From IMG/VR virus record IMGVR_UViG_3300015360_000007, positions 1 to 49,334 of that record: DNA of 49,334 bases; one strand, 5' to 3'. Below, one piece after another: positions 37,038-46,009 of the stretch. The DNA is from a virus. The notes below the pieces were generated by a model that saw only the letters and a list, made by a program, of their open reading frames with translations, had not been told where the DNA came from and made no database searches. A program made the translations under genes and the position numbers. The first letter of the stretch is position 1, and every line of letters begins with the position of its first letter.

Positions 37038-37736
37038 TTAATTACTGCGCCCATGGGCAAAGTCGCCGTTTTCCCCATAAACGTCCTGAATTGAGTCGCC
37101 TTCGCCTGCGTCCCTATTAGAAGATGCTTCGGAAATTCGTTTCTTTAATTCGGCTTTTTGGGCTATAAAAACTGAGGCATCAGACTCTTCTTTAGTAAGC
37201 ATTTTAATTGCCGCGTCGACCACAACGTATTCAGTATACAGATTTATGTCATTGTAGGTATCGGCGTCTAAAACTAGTTTCGGCGCCTTAGGTATATACC
37301 ATAACTTGACCGTAACAGCTGTATCCGGCTTTGGGGTAAATATTAAATTGTCCCCTACAAGCCTGTAACGGACAGCAGTAATGCCTAAATAGCTCCACAC
37401 GCCATCATGTTTAAACTTATTTCTTTCATTAAAGTTAAATCGTTTTAATGTATAGAAATCGTTTGTATCAAGTTTAGCGTCTACGCCACGCATTTTGTAC
37501 AAATCGTTATCAGGCACTGAAGTAAGCAGACTATAGGAATCTGTACCCGGCACTGTAACAAAAGTAGCAGTTTTAATAAAATAATCCTCGCCATAGGCTT
37601 GGACTAGTATATCATGAAGCTCCGCAACGGAAGCATTTATATAACTATTTAGTTCAGAATCAGTAACAAATGTGGACTGCTCCATATCTGATCTCTGTCT
37701 GGCTTGTGTTCTAAGTTCTAAGAGGGTTACACTCAT
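37038..37736 (-). CDS. Tail adaptor (tail tubular protein A-like) (232 aa)
   Basis: The N-terminal helices (L-R-T-Q-A-R-Q-R-S-D-M and D-S-E-L-N-S-Y-I-N-A-S-V-A-E-L) match the phage adaptor family that joins portal to tail tube. The C-terminal part has Y-I-P-K-A-P-K-L and a helix ending in a Glu/Asp tail. Length is close to T7 gp11 relatives. GGGTG precedes the start. Confidence 0.7.
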   Translation of the reverse strand: MSVTLLELRTQARQRSDMEQSTFVTDSELNSYINASVAELHDILVQAYGEDYFIKTATFVTVPGTDSYSLLTSVPDNDLYKMRGVDAKLDTNDFYTLKRFNFNERNKFKHDGVWSYLGITAVRYRLVGDNLIFTPKPDTAVTVKLWYIPKAPKLVLDADTYNDINLYTEYVVVDAAIKMLTKEESDASVFIAQKAELKKRISEASSNRDAGEGDSIQDVYGENGDFAHGRSN

Positions 37737-37754
37737 ATTTTACACCCATTCAAG

Positions 37755-37780
37755 AAAAGAGCGGGACCTTTCAGCCCCGC
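37755..37780 (-). terminator. Intrinsic terminator (leftward)
   Basis: Read leftward, GCGGGG pairs with TCCCGC (one G-T wobble) around CTGAAAGG, followed by TCTTTTCTT. It sits between the acidic small gene and the tail-adaptor gene and would lower transcription of tail genes relative to capsid genes. Confidence 0.65.
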
Positions 37781-37788
37781 CGCATTTT

Positions 37789-38079
37789 TTAATACTTTTC
37801 GTCTGAAGATTTCTCTTCCTCGGTACCGTTAGAACGCTCCGTGTCCTCTTCTTCGTCGCCGCACATAGCAACAAAAGACTTCAATGCTTCTTTTAGCATC
37901 TTTACGTCTTTTTTCTCGATTGCTTGCATCACTTCTTCTGTTGCGCTATCGTATCCCATTTCGTGATCTGTTTCATCGCCAGCTTCATTCATTGGAGCTT
38001 TTGACATTTCAGACGGCTTGCCTTTTAATCCGGCTAGGATAATTGCAATGCCTTTTTTTCCTTTATCGCCCATCATCAT
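37789..38079 (-). CDS. Acidic small protein (96 aa)
   Basis: A short Lys/Gly-rich start precedes an acidic, helical body ending in [20 protein letters not shown]. Three ATG codons in a row follow AAGGAG. Its place between the capsid/decoration gene and the tail genes suggests a head-completion or scaffold-type role. No family recognised. Confidence 0.5.
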   Translation of the reverse strand: MMMGDKGKKGIAIILAGLKGKPSEMSKAPMNEAGDETDHEMGYDSATEEVMQAIEKKDVKMLKEALKSFVAMCGDEEEDTERSNGTEEEKSSDEKY

Positions 38080-38088
38080 AAATACTCC

Positions 38089-38454
38089 TTAAACGCTAGA
38101 GTTTTTAAGTTTAAGAGTTATTAAAAGTCTGTCGCCACTGGCTGGATCCGTTGCAAGGGCGCCCGCAAGTGTAAAGATTTCTATTAACTTAGTTGATTCC
38201 ACAGTTTCCAATTTAACTTGGCTTGTAAGATCTTCCGCTGCTACAGCTAAATGGGTAACGTGAACATCCATTAGTCTAACATATTTGTCTTGTAAAGTAA
38301 TTCGATAAAGACCTGCAGATACGCGTGAAATTGACGTAATGCCAACGCCGCGTGTAAGTGTAGCAACGCCAGCGGCGCCAATAGCGACATCTAAGTGCAA
38401 TTGTTTAATTTCTTTTTCTAATGCTTGTTGTCTGTTGTAATTTCTATTAGCCAT
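38089..38454 (-). CDS. Candidate capsid decoration protein (121 aa)
   Basis: A basic helical start (QQALEKEIKQLHLDVAIG) leads to a beta domain with T-L-T-R-G-V-G-I-T-S-I-S-R-V-S-A-G-L-Y-R-I and D-R-L-L-I-T-L-K. It directly follows the major capsid gene after a terminator, a common position for decoration proteins. GGAG precedes the start. Function inferred. Confidence 0.5.
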   Translation of the reverse strand: MANRNYNRQQALEKEIKQLHLDVAIGAAGVATLTRGVGITSISRVSAGLYRITLQDKYVRLMDVHVTHLAVAAEDLTSQVKLETVESTKLIEIFTLAGALATDPASGDRLLITLKLKNSSV

Positions 38455-38496
38455 TTGATTCTCCGTTTAGTCTCGCGGTTTCCCGGGAGCTAGTGT

Positions 38497-38532
38497 TAAA
38501 AAAAGGGAGAGAAGACACAATGCTACTCTCCC
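38497..38532 (-). terminator. Intrinsic terminator after the major capsid gene
   Basis: Read leftward, GGGAGAG pairs perfectly with CTCTCCC around a 14-base loop, followed by a run of about eight T. This partial stop would make the capsid transcript more abundant than those of downstream tail genes. Confidence 0.85.
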
Positions 38533-38544
38533 GAAGTTAGTTAA

Positions 38545-39750
38545 TTAAAACTTAATTACGCCGTTGTAACCAGGAGCGCGACATCCCATTTGCGCGTAGT
38601 AACCAACGCGTACTTCTACGGCGTCAGCTGAACTTTCTCTAAGCATTTTCATTCCGTCAGTATCTAGAATCTTAGGACATTTACCTAAGCTGTAGATTTT
38701 CCAGAACTCTAAAGAAAGCATATAAGCTCGGTTAGCAGGACAGTTTTGATCAGGTATTACTTTGATAAGTCCACGAGGACCGTTAATCATGATTCCGCGG
38801 AACCCGATATCAACAGATACTTTTTGATCAACATACTGAACTTTAGAGCCTAGAGCTTTTTCAAGATCAGCGAATTTGCTATAAGACATAAAGCACACAT
38901 CTGGCTTTCCGCCTTCTCGAGCAATTCTAGCAGCAGCATCAATAACGGCTTCTTCTATAGGAAGAGCTGTTCCGTCGATACGTAAGCCAGCTAAACGAGT
39001 AGCATCAGCTGAACGGTCAACACCAAAAAAGTTATCTCCAGGAGCAGGAGCAGTATCAGGAATCCAAGCAGCAAGACCTTTAATCTTAAGATCGTAGTCA
39101 CCTTGCTGAAACATAAAGTCAGATTGAGCTATTGCAGCAATACCGGCAGAAAGGTTGCCAGACATTGTTACAGTCCCTAGATCGCGATCAACACCAACAA
39201 CAGTCAAAGACCCGGCTCGCACTGTTCCGCCGCCATCAGTTGAAGAAGCTACAAGTACCATTCCAACTTCAAAGTTTACAACATCCTCAGTTTGCCCAAG
39301 TGTAAGAATAGTAGTTGCAAAACCAGAGTTGCCGACGCTACCGATAGATCCAGATCCTTTACGGAATAGAGCTATTGCAAGCGAACGAGTAGCAGATTCA
39401 ATTGCACCGTCGATTTCTGTAGTAGCAGCTTCCATAAATGCGTTGCTGTTACCTTTAGAAGCTTCGATAGTCTCATTGTCGATAGAAGCGAGTGAATAAT
39501 CTCGTGACCTAGTTAAAAGGAACGCCTTTAACTGTGTATTAGTCTTGTTAGCTTGAGCAGTTGCGAAAGTTGCAGAACGCCCTTGTGGTATACCAAATTT
39601 AATAGGGAGTTTAAGATTCTCTCCACCAAATTGCTCATACTTAGAAAGCATAGCGAATAGTGGGTTATCCTTGTAAACCATGTTTTCAATACGATCACTA
39701 GTATAGTGTTGTTTAAGTGCTGCTGAGAAAGTTGTTAAATTTAAAGCCAT
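38545..39750 (-). CDS. Major capsid protein
   Basis: The 401-residue protein starts with L-K-Q-H-Y-T-S-D-R-I-E-N-M-V-Y-K-D-N-P-L-F, typical of a group of phage capsid proteins thought to have the HK97 fold. The A-Q-A-N-K-T-N-T-Q region and the C-terminal Y-A-Q-M-G-C-R-A-P-G-Y-N-G-V-I-K-F are likewise as expected. It lies between scaffold and decoration genes and is followed by a strong terminator. AGAGGA precedes the start. No long N-terminal propeptide is evident; scaffolding is a separate protein. Confidence 0.85.
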   Translation of the reverse strand: MALNLTTFSAALKQHYTSDRIENMVYKDNPLFAMLSKYEQFGGENLKLPIKFGIPQGRSATFATAQANKTNTQLKAFLLTRSRDYSLASIDNETIEASKGNSNAFMEAATTEIDGAIESATRSLAIALFRKGSGSIGSVGNSGFATTILTLGQTEDVVNFEVGMVLVASSTDGGGTVRAGSLTVVGVDRDLGTVTMSGNLSAGIAAIAQSDFMFQQGDYDLKIKGLAAWIPDTAPAPGDNFFGVDRSADATRLAGLRIDGTALPIEEAVIDAAARIAREGGKPDVCFMSYSKFADLEKALGSKVQYVDQKVSVDIGFRGIMINGPRGLIKVIPDQNCPANRAYMLSLEFWKIYSLGKCPKILDTDGMKMLRESSADAVEVRVGYYAQMGCRAPGYNGVIKF

Positions 39751-39825
39751 AAATAAGTCCTCTTTTTAAAGTTTTTAGCCGGTAGATCTGCTCCTACGGA
39801 ACTAGATTCTGCCTTGCCTTGTTAG

Positions 39826-40773
39826 TTAATCTTCCCACTTTATTAATGATGCCGCTAATTTCTTAGATTCATCATCGCTCAAAAACTGTTTCGGTTGCTT
39901 AGTCTGGCTAATCGCCGATAAAGCATTTGATAAAGTCGGCTTTGAAACCGCCTGGCTCCTTGATTCTACTGGCTTAGATGACGCTTGTGGCGTATTGAAC
40001 AGTGACTGTAGCTTTTTCATGTTTAGTAGTTTCTTGCTTTCTTCAAACAAGTAATTTTCCACATGTTCAGCTGCCTCGTCAATAGGCAATACGTTTTTAG
40101 TATCATTATAATGAGCTTCGATCACGTCATAAACTAGTTGAACTGCAGAATTGGCTTGAATCAGTTCGTATTTCTCGTTACTGTTGACGGTATCGGTTAT
40201 CTCTCGCATAAATCCATTGATTGTCTGATTGAATTTTTCTTGTTCTCGGGATTTTTTATCCTCTAATAATTCAGACTTCAATGCTTGTAATTCCTTGGAA
40301 TGCTTTTCGTCCAAGTCTCTTCTCATAAGCTCTAGTTGCATTTCCATTGGCAACTTACCATCATTTAAAGCTATGTCCGTAAGCTTATTAAATGGGATTC
40401 CTAATTCTTCCAAAGTTTTCATCGGATTCTGCTTTAAGCGGTATTCCAATGGCAACTCGGCGGGCTTAGGGGCTTCTACTGGCTTAGATCTTTCATCAAA
40501 CTGCCTTAATCTAAGGTCCATTTCTGACATCTTGTTCTTAAGTTCCCGTTCTTGGTCCCTTAATTGCTTTTCTTTCCTTGATAATGCTGCAAATTTCAGA
40601 GCAAACTTGTCTTCTTTCGGCTCTTCAATGACCGCAGCAACTTCTGGAGCTACTTCTGCATCATCGCTAAAAAGTTCCGGAGCTGCCTGCTCTACGGACT
40701 CTAAACTGGTTTCAGTATCTGCGCTAACTTCGCCACCATTGTCTACTAAATTTCCAGTAAATAGATCTTGCAT
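39826..40773 (-). CDS. Scaffolding protein
   Basis: The 315-residue protein is acidic at the N-terminus, then strongly coiled coil (LSRKEKQLRDQERELKNKMSEM), with a basic C-terminal end as in phage scaffolds that contact the capsid. It sits between portal and capsid genes in the canonical order. AAGGGA precedes the start. No protease domain is present. Confidence 0.8.
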   Translation of the reverse strand: MQDLFTGNLVDNGGEVSADTETSLESVEQAAPELFSDDAEVAPEVAAVIEEPKEDKFALKFAALSRKEKQLRDQERELKNKMSEMDLRLRQFDERSKPVEAPKPAELPLEYRLKQNPMKTLEELGIPFNKLTDIALNDGKLPMEMQLELMRRDLDEKHSKELQALKSELLEDKKSREQEKFNQTINGFMREITDTVNSNEKYELIQANSAVQLVYDVIEAHYNDTKNVLPIDEAAEHVENYLFEESKKLLNMKKLQSLFNTPQASSKPVESRSQAVSKPTLSNALSAISQTKQPKQFLSDDESKKLAASLIKWED

Positions 40774-40876
40774 GCTTTTTTCCCTTGTTTTCTACCATTT
40801 TAAGGCAGATATTTATAACTTTGTGGGGTTTCCCCCGGGCTTATGCCCTATGATTCATTAATCTCTATACGTTATT

Positions 40877-42715
40877 TTACGCGATCGGGAGCTCGGGATT
40901 TTCAAGAGCTACGGTTTCTCCAGGTGCCGGATTTTCCATAGTTTGCGATGCTTGCTGCATAAGCTCTTCTTTTTGTTGAGATTTGGAAATTAACCCGTTC
41001 GCATCTTCAATCCAACGACGAAGCAACTCTAATCTGCCTTCTGGAGCATTTTGAGACTTATACATAAGATAAGCTTGCTGACACTTAACAACGCCCATAG
41101 CCAAGTTCTGATAAGGCTCTGGCGGCTCGTAGCTTCCTTTATCTATCATAGTTTCAATCATATGCTCAATGTCTTCACTAGGAGCATTATATAGTCTTGT
41201 TGTTGCTTCTAGATCCGGGAAGTCAAGTAATTTCATTGCATCTTCTTTCTGCAAGAAGCCCAAATTCATTAAATCTTGAACGTCTTGTAATCGCCCGGCT
41301 GGAGTAGAACTTAAGGCAGACGTAGGAAACACTTCCATCATGTACTTATCTTCTTCTAAATCTACATCTTTCCAGTCAATAGTTTCAATAAATTTACGAC
41401 CTTTAACTTTAATCTTGTAGCTACCCAGCTCTTCATAAAGGTCTTTAGCCATATCTATCATAATTTCTGCAGCTTTAACGAAACACTGCTCGTACCGTTG
41501 ACCGGTAGCCATAAATCGTTCAGATTCTATGTCGTTAAATTCTCGTAGCGCCTTGCCAGAGTCTAAGCCGCTTGGCTTTTTACTTTGAGCAGACAATTGA
41601 CTAACGCCGGAAATTTCATATGCCTTGTTGTAAAGCCTATCTAAATGGCTAAACAACTCCGGAGGAATGCCTCCTAAAGCTGCATATTGTGGCGGAGTTC
41701 CAGAGTACTTTATAATCCCGCCGATTTTATTGTTCAAATGCGCTGTAACAATTTTACTTGATGCCTCAACCAGTAACTTAGGGACCGAAACTAGGTGCAT
41801 AGCAATTTGAATAGTTCGCAATATTTTGTTTATTTCTAGCTGGGTGCCTTGCAACTGTTCTGACAATCCTTGCCCAAAAAACCCTACGGGGCGCTCTGTC
41901 CAACGAAAGAAAACAAAAGGAAGATAGTCTTTGTCGTACTGCTCGTCAAATAAAGTACAATTGCTTATTGACAGACAATGGCGTCCATCGGTAGAGTGCA
42001 GACTTGACCTAACTCTCCACGATTCGATTACTCGAACCATTGCGCCAGCTTCTTGGTTATAAGACCCAGAGCTAAAGGCGGCTTCGTGCGATCCAGCCGA
42101 TTCTATCTTGCCAGCAAAGTCTGGAAACATTTCTTTTAACACGTCACGGTGAATATACTTAACTTGGTGAATCTGCCTAATTTCGGAATAATAAGACTCA
42201 ACGTCGTCAATCTTAATTTCTTCAATAAATACCCGCTCTGCTTTAATTTCGCCATCGCGTTTAAAAATTTTAATACATCCGGTGCCAAATATGCAAGCAT
42301 CGGTAAAGGCTTTAGTAGCTTGGGCATAAAATTCAGTGTCGTAAAAGATACCTTCTACGTACTTGGTAAGCTTTTTAGCCTTCTGCTGCAGAGACCAGTC
42401 GCCCCCGTCAGTTAAAAAGCTCGGCTTTGGCTTGTTTTTAGCGATTTTAGCCACTACGGTATCGACCATAGATTGAATAACGTTTAGCGTAACCCTATGA
42501 TTTGTTTGGGCAGCCGTTTCTAAACGAAAGTAGTTGTAGGGGTCAATTCCCATGATTTCGTAGTTACTATAAAGTCGGGCAAAGCGCAGATTGTCCGTAG
42601 ACCGGTATGCCTGCTTATTGTCTAAGTAATTAACATAAGAAAAAACATCGTTATGAACTTCTTCAGACGGGTCTTTGTACCAATTGTAACCAGTATTTTG
42701 TAAATATTCAGCCAT
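40877..42715 (-). CDS. Portal protein
   Basis: The 612-residue protein has portal hallmarks: an N-terminal T-N-H-R-V-T-L-N-V-I-Q-S-M-V-D-T-V region, A-C-I-F-G-T-G-C-I-K-I, and a helical stem near R-P-V-G-F-F-G-Q-G-L-S-E-Q-L-Q-G-T-Q. It is followed by a helical C-terminus rich in acidic residues. It forms the dodecameric DNA gate and docks the terminase. AAAGGA precedes the start. Gene order terminase-portal-scaffold-capsid is standard. Confidence 0.85.
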   Translation of the reverse strand: MAEYLQNTGYNWYKDPSEEVHNDVFSYVNYLDNKQAYRSTDNLRFARLYSNYEIMGIDPYNYFRLETAAQTNHRVTLNVIQSMVDTVVAKIAKNKPKPSFLTDGGDWSLQQKAKKLTKYVEGIFYDTEFYAQATKAFTDACIFGTGCIKIFKRDGEIKAERVFIEEIKIDDVESYYSEIRQIHQVKYIHRDVLKEMFPDFAGKIESAGSHEAAFSSGSYNQEAGAMVRVIESWRVRSSLHSTDGRHCLSISNCTLFDEQYDKDYLPFVFFRWTERPVGFFGQGLSEQLQGTQLEINKILRTIQIAMHLVSVPKLLVEASSKIVTAHLNNKIGGIIKYSGTPPQYAALGGIPPELFSHLDRLYNKAYEISGVSQLSAQSKKPSGLDSGKALREFNDIESERFMATGQRYEQCFVKAAEIMIDMAKDLYEELGSYKIKVKGRKFIETIDWKDVDLEEDKYMMEVFPTSALSSTPAGRLQDVQDLMNLGFLQKEDAMKLLDFPDLEATTRLYNAPSEDIEHMIETMIDKGSYEPPEPYQNLAMGVVKCQQAYLMYKSQNAPEGRLELLRRWIEDANGLISKSQQKEELMQQASQTMENPAPGETVALENPELPIA

Positions 42716-42743
42716 GTTTAATCCTTTATGTAAATAAATTTAA

Positions 42744-42971
42744 TTAACGGGCACTCCAGTATAGAGCTTCGTTCTCATCTGCTGGGTCCACTGGCTCGGT
42801 GTCGATTAGATCTTTTTGCTCGAAGTCTGTCACTTCTTTAAGGCTGTCGGAAGCCGATAGTAGAGCTAGATCGCTGAATTCAAACTCAACTTGATCTAAC
42901 TTAAATTTCTTTAGTTTTGTTTCTTTTGCCCAGGTAATAAATTCTTTTAGCTCGCTTACGGTCTTAAACAT
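42744..42971 (-). CDS. Small protein between terminase and portal (75 aa)
   Basis: A helical protein (ELKEFITWAKETKLKKF) with acidic C-terminal half (DFEQKDLIDTEPVDPADENE). AGGAG precedes the start. In podophages, a small gene at this place may be a head-assembly or packaging helper. No family recognised. Confidence 0.6.
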   Translation of the reverse strand: MFKTVSELKEFITWAKETKLKKFKLDQVEFEFSDLALLSASDSLKEVTDFEQKDLIDTEPVDPADENEALYWSAR

Positions 42972-43007
42972 TGCTTACTCCTTTTATGTTCTGATGTTAT
43001 AGTGCTT

Positions 43008-44477
43008 TTACCATATATCTTCAATTTCTTCCAAATCTTGCTCATATTGCTCCATAGCATCTGACATTTCAGGGTCGTCGTGCCTAGATTGGATCTTAGC
43101 CGCCTCGTCGCGTTCCATCTTATCCATATATTCGTTACTGTTTTTGGCATAAGTAGGCTCAATTAGGGCATCGATATAGTGCTTACATTCCCGCCAAGCA
43201 TATAGGACCGCGTCGGTTATATCGCTGTGGTAGCTGGAATCTATTTTCGGATTAACTGGGTTATCGTAGTTCCACTGGACTAGCTTACTATCTTCGGCAA
43301 AGGCAGATGTGGACTTAGCCATAAGCCGACCAGAGCGCAGATCGTCGTTCATAAGTTTAATGAACTCCAGCTTCCGTTCCTTGGTTGCGGCTTCCAAGTT
43401 TAGGGAGTGACGGTGTCTGATCTCTTCTTGGATCTTTTTACCCAAAGCGCCTGCATCCATGACCATCTTTATTGGCTCATACCGGGCTTGAAGCCGCTTT
43501 ATTTCGGCAACTAGATCAGAAATAGTTTGCTTGCTTTTGACAAATTCTTCGACCAAAAAGACTTTACCAGTTACTTGACTAAAAGCCAATACAGCTATGG
43601 CATCTGAATCTTCGTAGCCAATGTCCACCCCAAAGATGTAGTCATACTTATCAACTGGCAGTTTGTCATAATCATTAAAATGAGGATTGTACTTAAAGAC
43701 TAGTGCATCAGAATCTTCAACCCACTCACCTAGACTCTCCCGTCTATAAGTTGCGTCGTTTTCAGTAATACCGCGACGATCACGTTCAGATCGCAAAATT
43801 TCATTTACGGTTTTTCCAGACTTTAATTCAATGTGGGGATTGTCTAATATGTTCCATTTGTGGTTAGACCATTTGCCGCTAGTCGATGCTTCATAAAACG
43901 GACCGGCGCATACAGGACCAGGTGTCCCAATTAGTATTAAACTACCGTCATAGTCAAACAAAGCCGGCACTAGCACGTCATCAATCAATTCTCGAATATA
44001 GCCTCGAAAAGATTGCGCCTCATCTATGTAGACTTTCTTTAGAGCCATGCCTCGGAACTTTTCAATCTCGCTTTTATCTTTAGCCCCAGAAACGTAGATC
44101 TGACTTCCATTGGCAAAAGAAATAGTTAGTTCAGATTCGTTTACTCTCCCATTGAGGTTAAACGTTTTATTAATGTCTAACAACTCTTTCCAGATAATTC
44201 GTTTAGCAGCTAGCCTGTTTAGAGTTATGTACAGCACGTTAATTTTAGCAAAATGGAGGGCGGTATCAATAAGATCTGCGGCACAGGATATGGTCTTACC
44301 TGAACGCCTAGAACATACGGCAGTTTTAAACTTATGAGTGTCGCGTATAAACGCTATCTGCTTATCAAAGCAATACTGCTCAATAACAAAAGTCGGCGCT
44401 TCGGTGTTTTTACGCACCTCCGCCCGACGTCGTTCTAGCTCTGCAAGTATTTGAAGTTTAGATATGTTTTTAGCCAC
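43008..44477 (-). CDS. Terminase large subunit
   Basis: The 489-residue packaging motor contains the ATPase with Walker A (C-S-R-R-S-G-K-T) and Walker B (K-V-Y-I-D-E-A-Q). It also contains the RNase H-like nuclease with F-G-V-D-I-G-Y-E-D-S-D (motif I Asp), K-M-V-M-D-A-G-A (motif II) and H-S-D-I-T-D-A (motif III). Length and order are typical. The start codon is GTG and no convincing ribosome site is seen, so expression may be coupled to the gene upstream, seven bases away. Confidence 0.95.
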   Translation of the reverse strand: MAKNISKLQILAELERRRAEVRKNTEAPTFVIEQYCFDKQIAFIRDTHKFKTAVCSRRSGKTISCAADLIDTALHFAKINVLYITLNRLAAKRIIWKELLDINKTFNLNGRVNESELTISFANGSQIYVSGAKDKSEIEKFRGMALKKVYIDEAQSFRGYIRELIDDVLVPALFDYDGSLILIGTPGPVCAGPFYEASTSGKWSNHKWNILDNPHIELKSGKTVNEILRSERDRRGITENDATYRRESLGEWVEDSDALVFKYNPHFNDYDKLPVDKYDYIFGVDIGYEDSDAIAVLAFSQVTGKVFLVEEFVKSKQTISDLVAEIKRLQARYEPIKMVMDAGALGKKIQEEIRHRHSLNLEAATKERKLEFIKLMNDDLRSGRLMAKSTSAFAEDSKLVQWNYDNPVNPKIDSSYHSDITDAVLYAWRECKHYIDALIEPTYAKNSNEYMDKMERDEAAKIQSRHDDPEMSDAMEQYEQDLEEIEDIW

Positions 44478-44483
44478 GGGAAA

Positions 44484-44777
44484 TTATCGAGGTCTTTTAA
44501 TGTCTTGAATCGATATGCCCGATTTGCGCCCTAATTTTTCTGCCTCAGTAGCAGCGACCTCATCTAGGGCTTGTTGAGTAACTATGTGGATAGCACTAAT
44601 GTTTGTAAACGGCACAAGAACGTGGTCAGTTTCAGACCTGATCTCGACGCACATAAGCTTTTCTAGAAGCTTTAATTCTACTATTTTCTTATTGCCCGCT
44701 GTTAGTGTGCTGAAAAATGTTTCTGATCGTTTGTCAAATGAGATTGCTTGATAAGTACGGATTGCCTTGATGTTCAT
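44484..44777 (-). CDS. Hypothetical protein upstream of terminase (97 aa)
   Basis: A beta-rich first 60 residues (KIVELKLLEKLMCVEIRSE and VLVPFTNISAIHIV) suggest a small barrel, followed by a helix and basic tail ending in IKRPR. AAGGGA precedes the start. Its closeness to the terminase gene makes it one possible small-subunit or packaging cofactor, but it has no helix-turn-helix. No family recognised. Confidence 0.55.
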   Translation of the reverse strand: MNIKAIRTYQAISFDKRSETFFSTLTAGNKKIVELKLLEKLMCVEIRSETDHVLVPFTNISAIHIVTQQALDEVAATEAEKLGRKSGISIQDIKRPR

Positions 44778-44848
44778 AAATGTCCCTTGTTTACTATTGC
44801 CGTCTAACTCTGGCAGTTTTTTAACTCGATTACATTAATTTAAGGGTG

Positions 44849-44919
44849 TTATGCCATCCTTAGCTCGATTAATTATGCCATCCTTGAGTCAATTAATTAT
44901 GCCATCCTTGGCTTATTAA
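44849..44919 (-). repeat. Three 24-base tandem repeats in the gap before the protease gene
   Basis: A 24-base unit containing TTATGCCATCCTTRRSTCRA starts at 44849, 44873 and 44897, inside the 145-base gap 44778-44922. The TTATGCCATCCTT part is invariant. Three closely spaced, same-direction copies suggest a protein-binding array (operator or packaging-related). No promoter is clear. Confidence 0.8.
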
Positions 44920-44922
44920 AGT

Positions 44923-45678
44923 TTAAAAATGGATTGAGTTTAGAAATTCTTTAACATCCTCATACGGTACCAATATACTCATGTGGGCAGACTCGGGATC
45001 ACCAGCAAACAATACCCCAACTAAGTAACCATAAAAGTCAACTACGGGGCTACCAGAGCTTCCAGGTTGTCCAGGAGCAGTGCTAATTCGGGCTGATAAA
45101 GTTTTAAAACATACGTTAAATACGCCAAACATTTTAAACAGTGGAGGCGCGTCAATTAAGTCTCCCCAACACTCATCGGCATTAAACATGTTTATTCCAT
45201 AGGCTATAGTAACTTCATCAAACCCAATAGCCATACCAGTGCTAAGTGTCTGTGGACGACCTTTTGGGTGCCCTACAACAAAAAGATGTTCTTGATGCCC
45301 AATGTCCCAAGGTCGTAGCTTTAGCCCTGGAGCTTCTTGGCTATCTGCGGCTATAGCGCAAAGGTCAGCTTTGTCTGACTTAACTAAAATAGGTCGATCA
45401 ACCTTAATTCCATCAGGAGAGATAATTCGCATTAGCTCACCTTTCTTAGCTATGTCGCATACGTGACGGTTAGTTAAAATGATCTTAACGCCCGAAGGCA
45501 AAGTAACCCTAGAGCCGGATCCGGATCCTTGCTCAAGTTGGTTAGTGATCTTAAACCCTTTAGATCCCATATAGCTCATTAGCAATTCTTGATGCAAATA
45601 AAAGCCTTTAAAAGAAAACAAAGTCGTTGTAACCATTGAAAACACAATCAAGCCTATTGATACGATTTTTTTAAACAT
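44923..45678 (-). CDS. Trypsin-like (S1) serine protease
   Basis: The 251-residue protein has the full triad: H72 in T-N-R-H-V-C, D105 in K-A-D-L-C-A-I, and S208 in G-S-S-G-S-P. The N-terminal 20-25 residues are hydrophobic (IVSIGLIVFSMVTTTLFSF), so it is probably exported or membrane-tethered. The rest resembles HtrA/Glu-endopeptidase-like domains without a PDZ. It overlaps the upstream gene by eight bases. Candidate roles are cleavage of host envelope proteins or virion maturation. Confidence 0.85.
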   Translation of the reverse strand: MFKKIVSIGLIVFSMVTTTLFSFKGFYLHQELLMSYMGSKGFKITNQLEQGSGSGSRVTLPSGVKIILTNRHVCDIAKKGELMRIISPDGIKVDRPILVKSDKADLCAIAADSQEAPGLKLRPWDIGHQEHLFVVGHPKGRPQTLSTGMAIGFDEVTIAYGINMFNADECWGDLIDAPPLFKMFGVFNVCFKTLSARISTAPGQPGSSGSPVVDFYGYLVGVLFAGDPESAHMSILVPYEDVKEFLNSIHF

Positions 45679-46009
45679 GAGATTCCCCTTTTAATTTGAT
45701 ATTTTCTTCGTGCAATTGCTTAGCGATATTTTGTAGATTGTTAAACTGCCAAGCTTGGTTGCCAACAAGTTCAATCAGTTTCTTTTTACTGTGGTCTTTT
45801 AGCTTGCGCTTAAGGTCGCCAATGTACTTAGCATACTCAGCTCGCATAATCTTTTGTTGCGCTAGCTCTGCTGCTTTAGCCTTAAGTTCTGCTTCCAGTT
45901 CTTCGGGCGTTAGTAGTACAGCTTCTGGCGCTACAGCTTCTGGCGCTACAGCTTCTGGCGCTACAGCTTTAAGTTCTTCTTCATTCAATACTAGATCGTG
46001 TTCAGACAT
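45671..46009 (-). CDS. Coiled-coil protein with A-P-E-A-V repeats (112 aa)
   Basis: Three copies of a five-residue A-V-A-P-E unit (15-base DNA repeat near 45910-45965) precede a long charged coiled coil (ELEAELKAKAAELAQQ ... ). AAGGAG precedes the start, which overlaps the SemiSWEET-like gene. The stop overlaps the protease start. It may tether or regulate the protease. No family recognised. Confidence 0.6.
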   Translation of the reverse strand: MSEHDLVLNEEELKAVAPEAVAPEAVAPEAVLLTPEELEAELKAKAAELAQQKIMRAEYAKYIGDLKRKLKDHSKKKLIELVGNQAWQFNNLQNIAKQLHEENIKLKGESHV

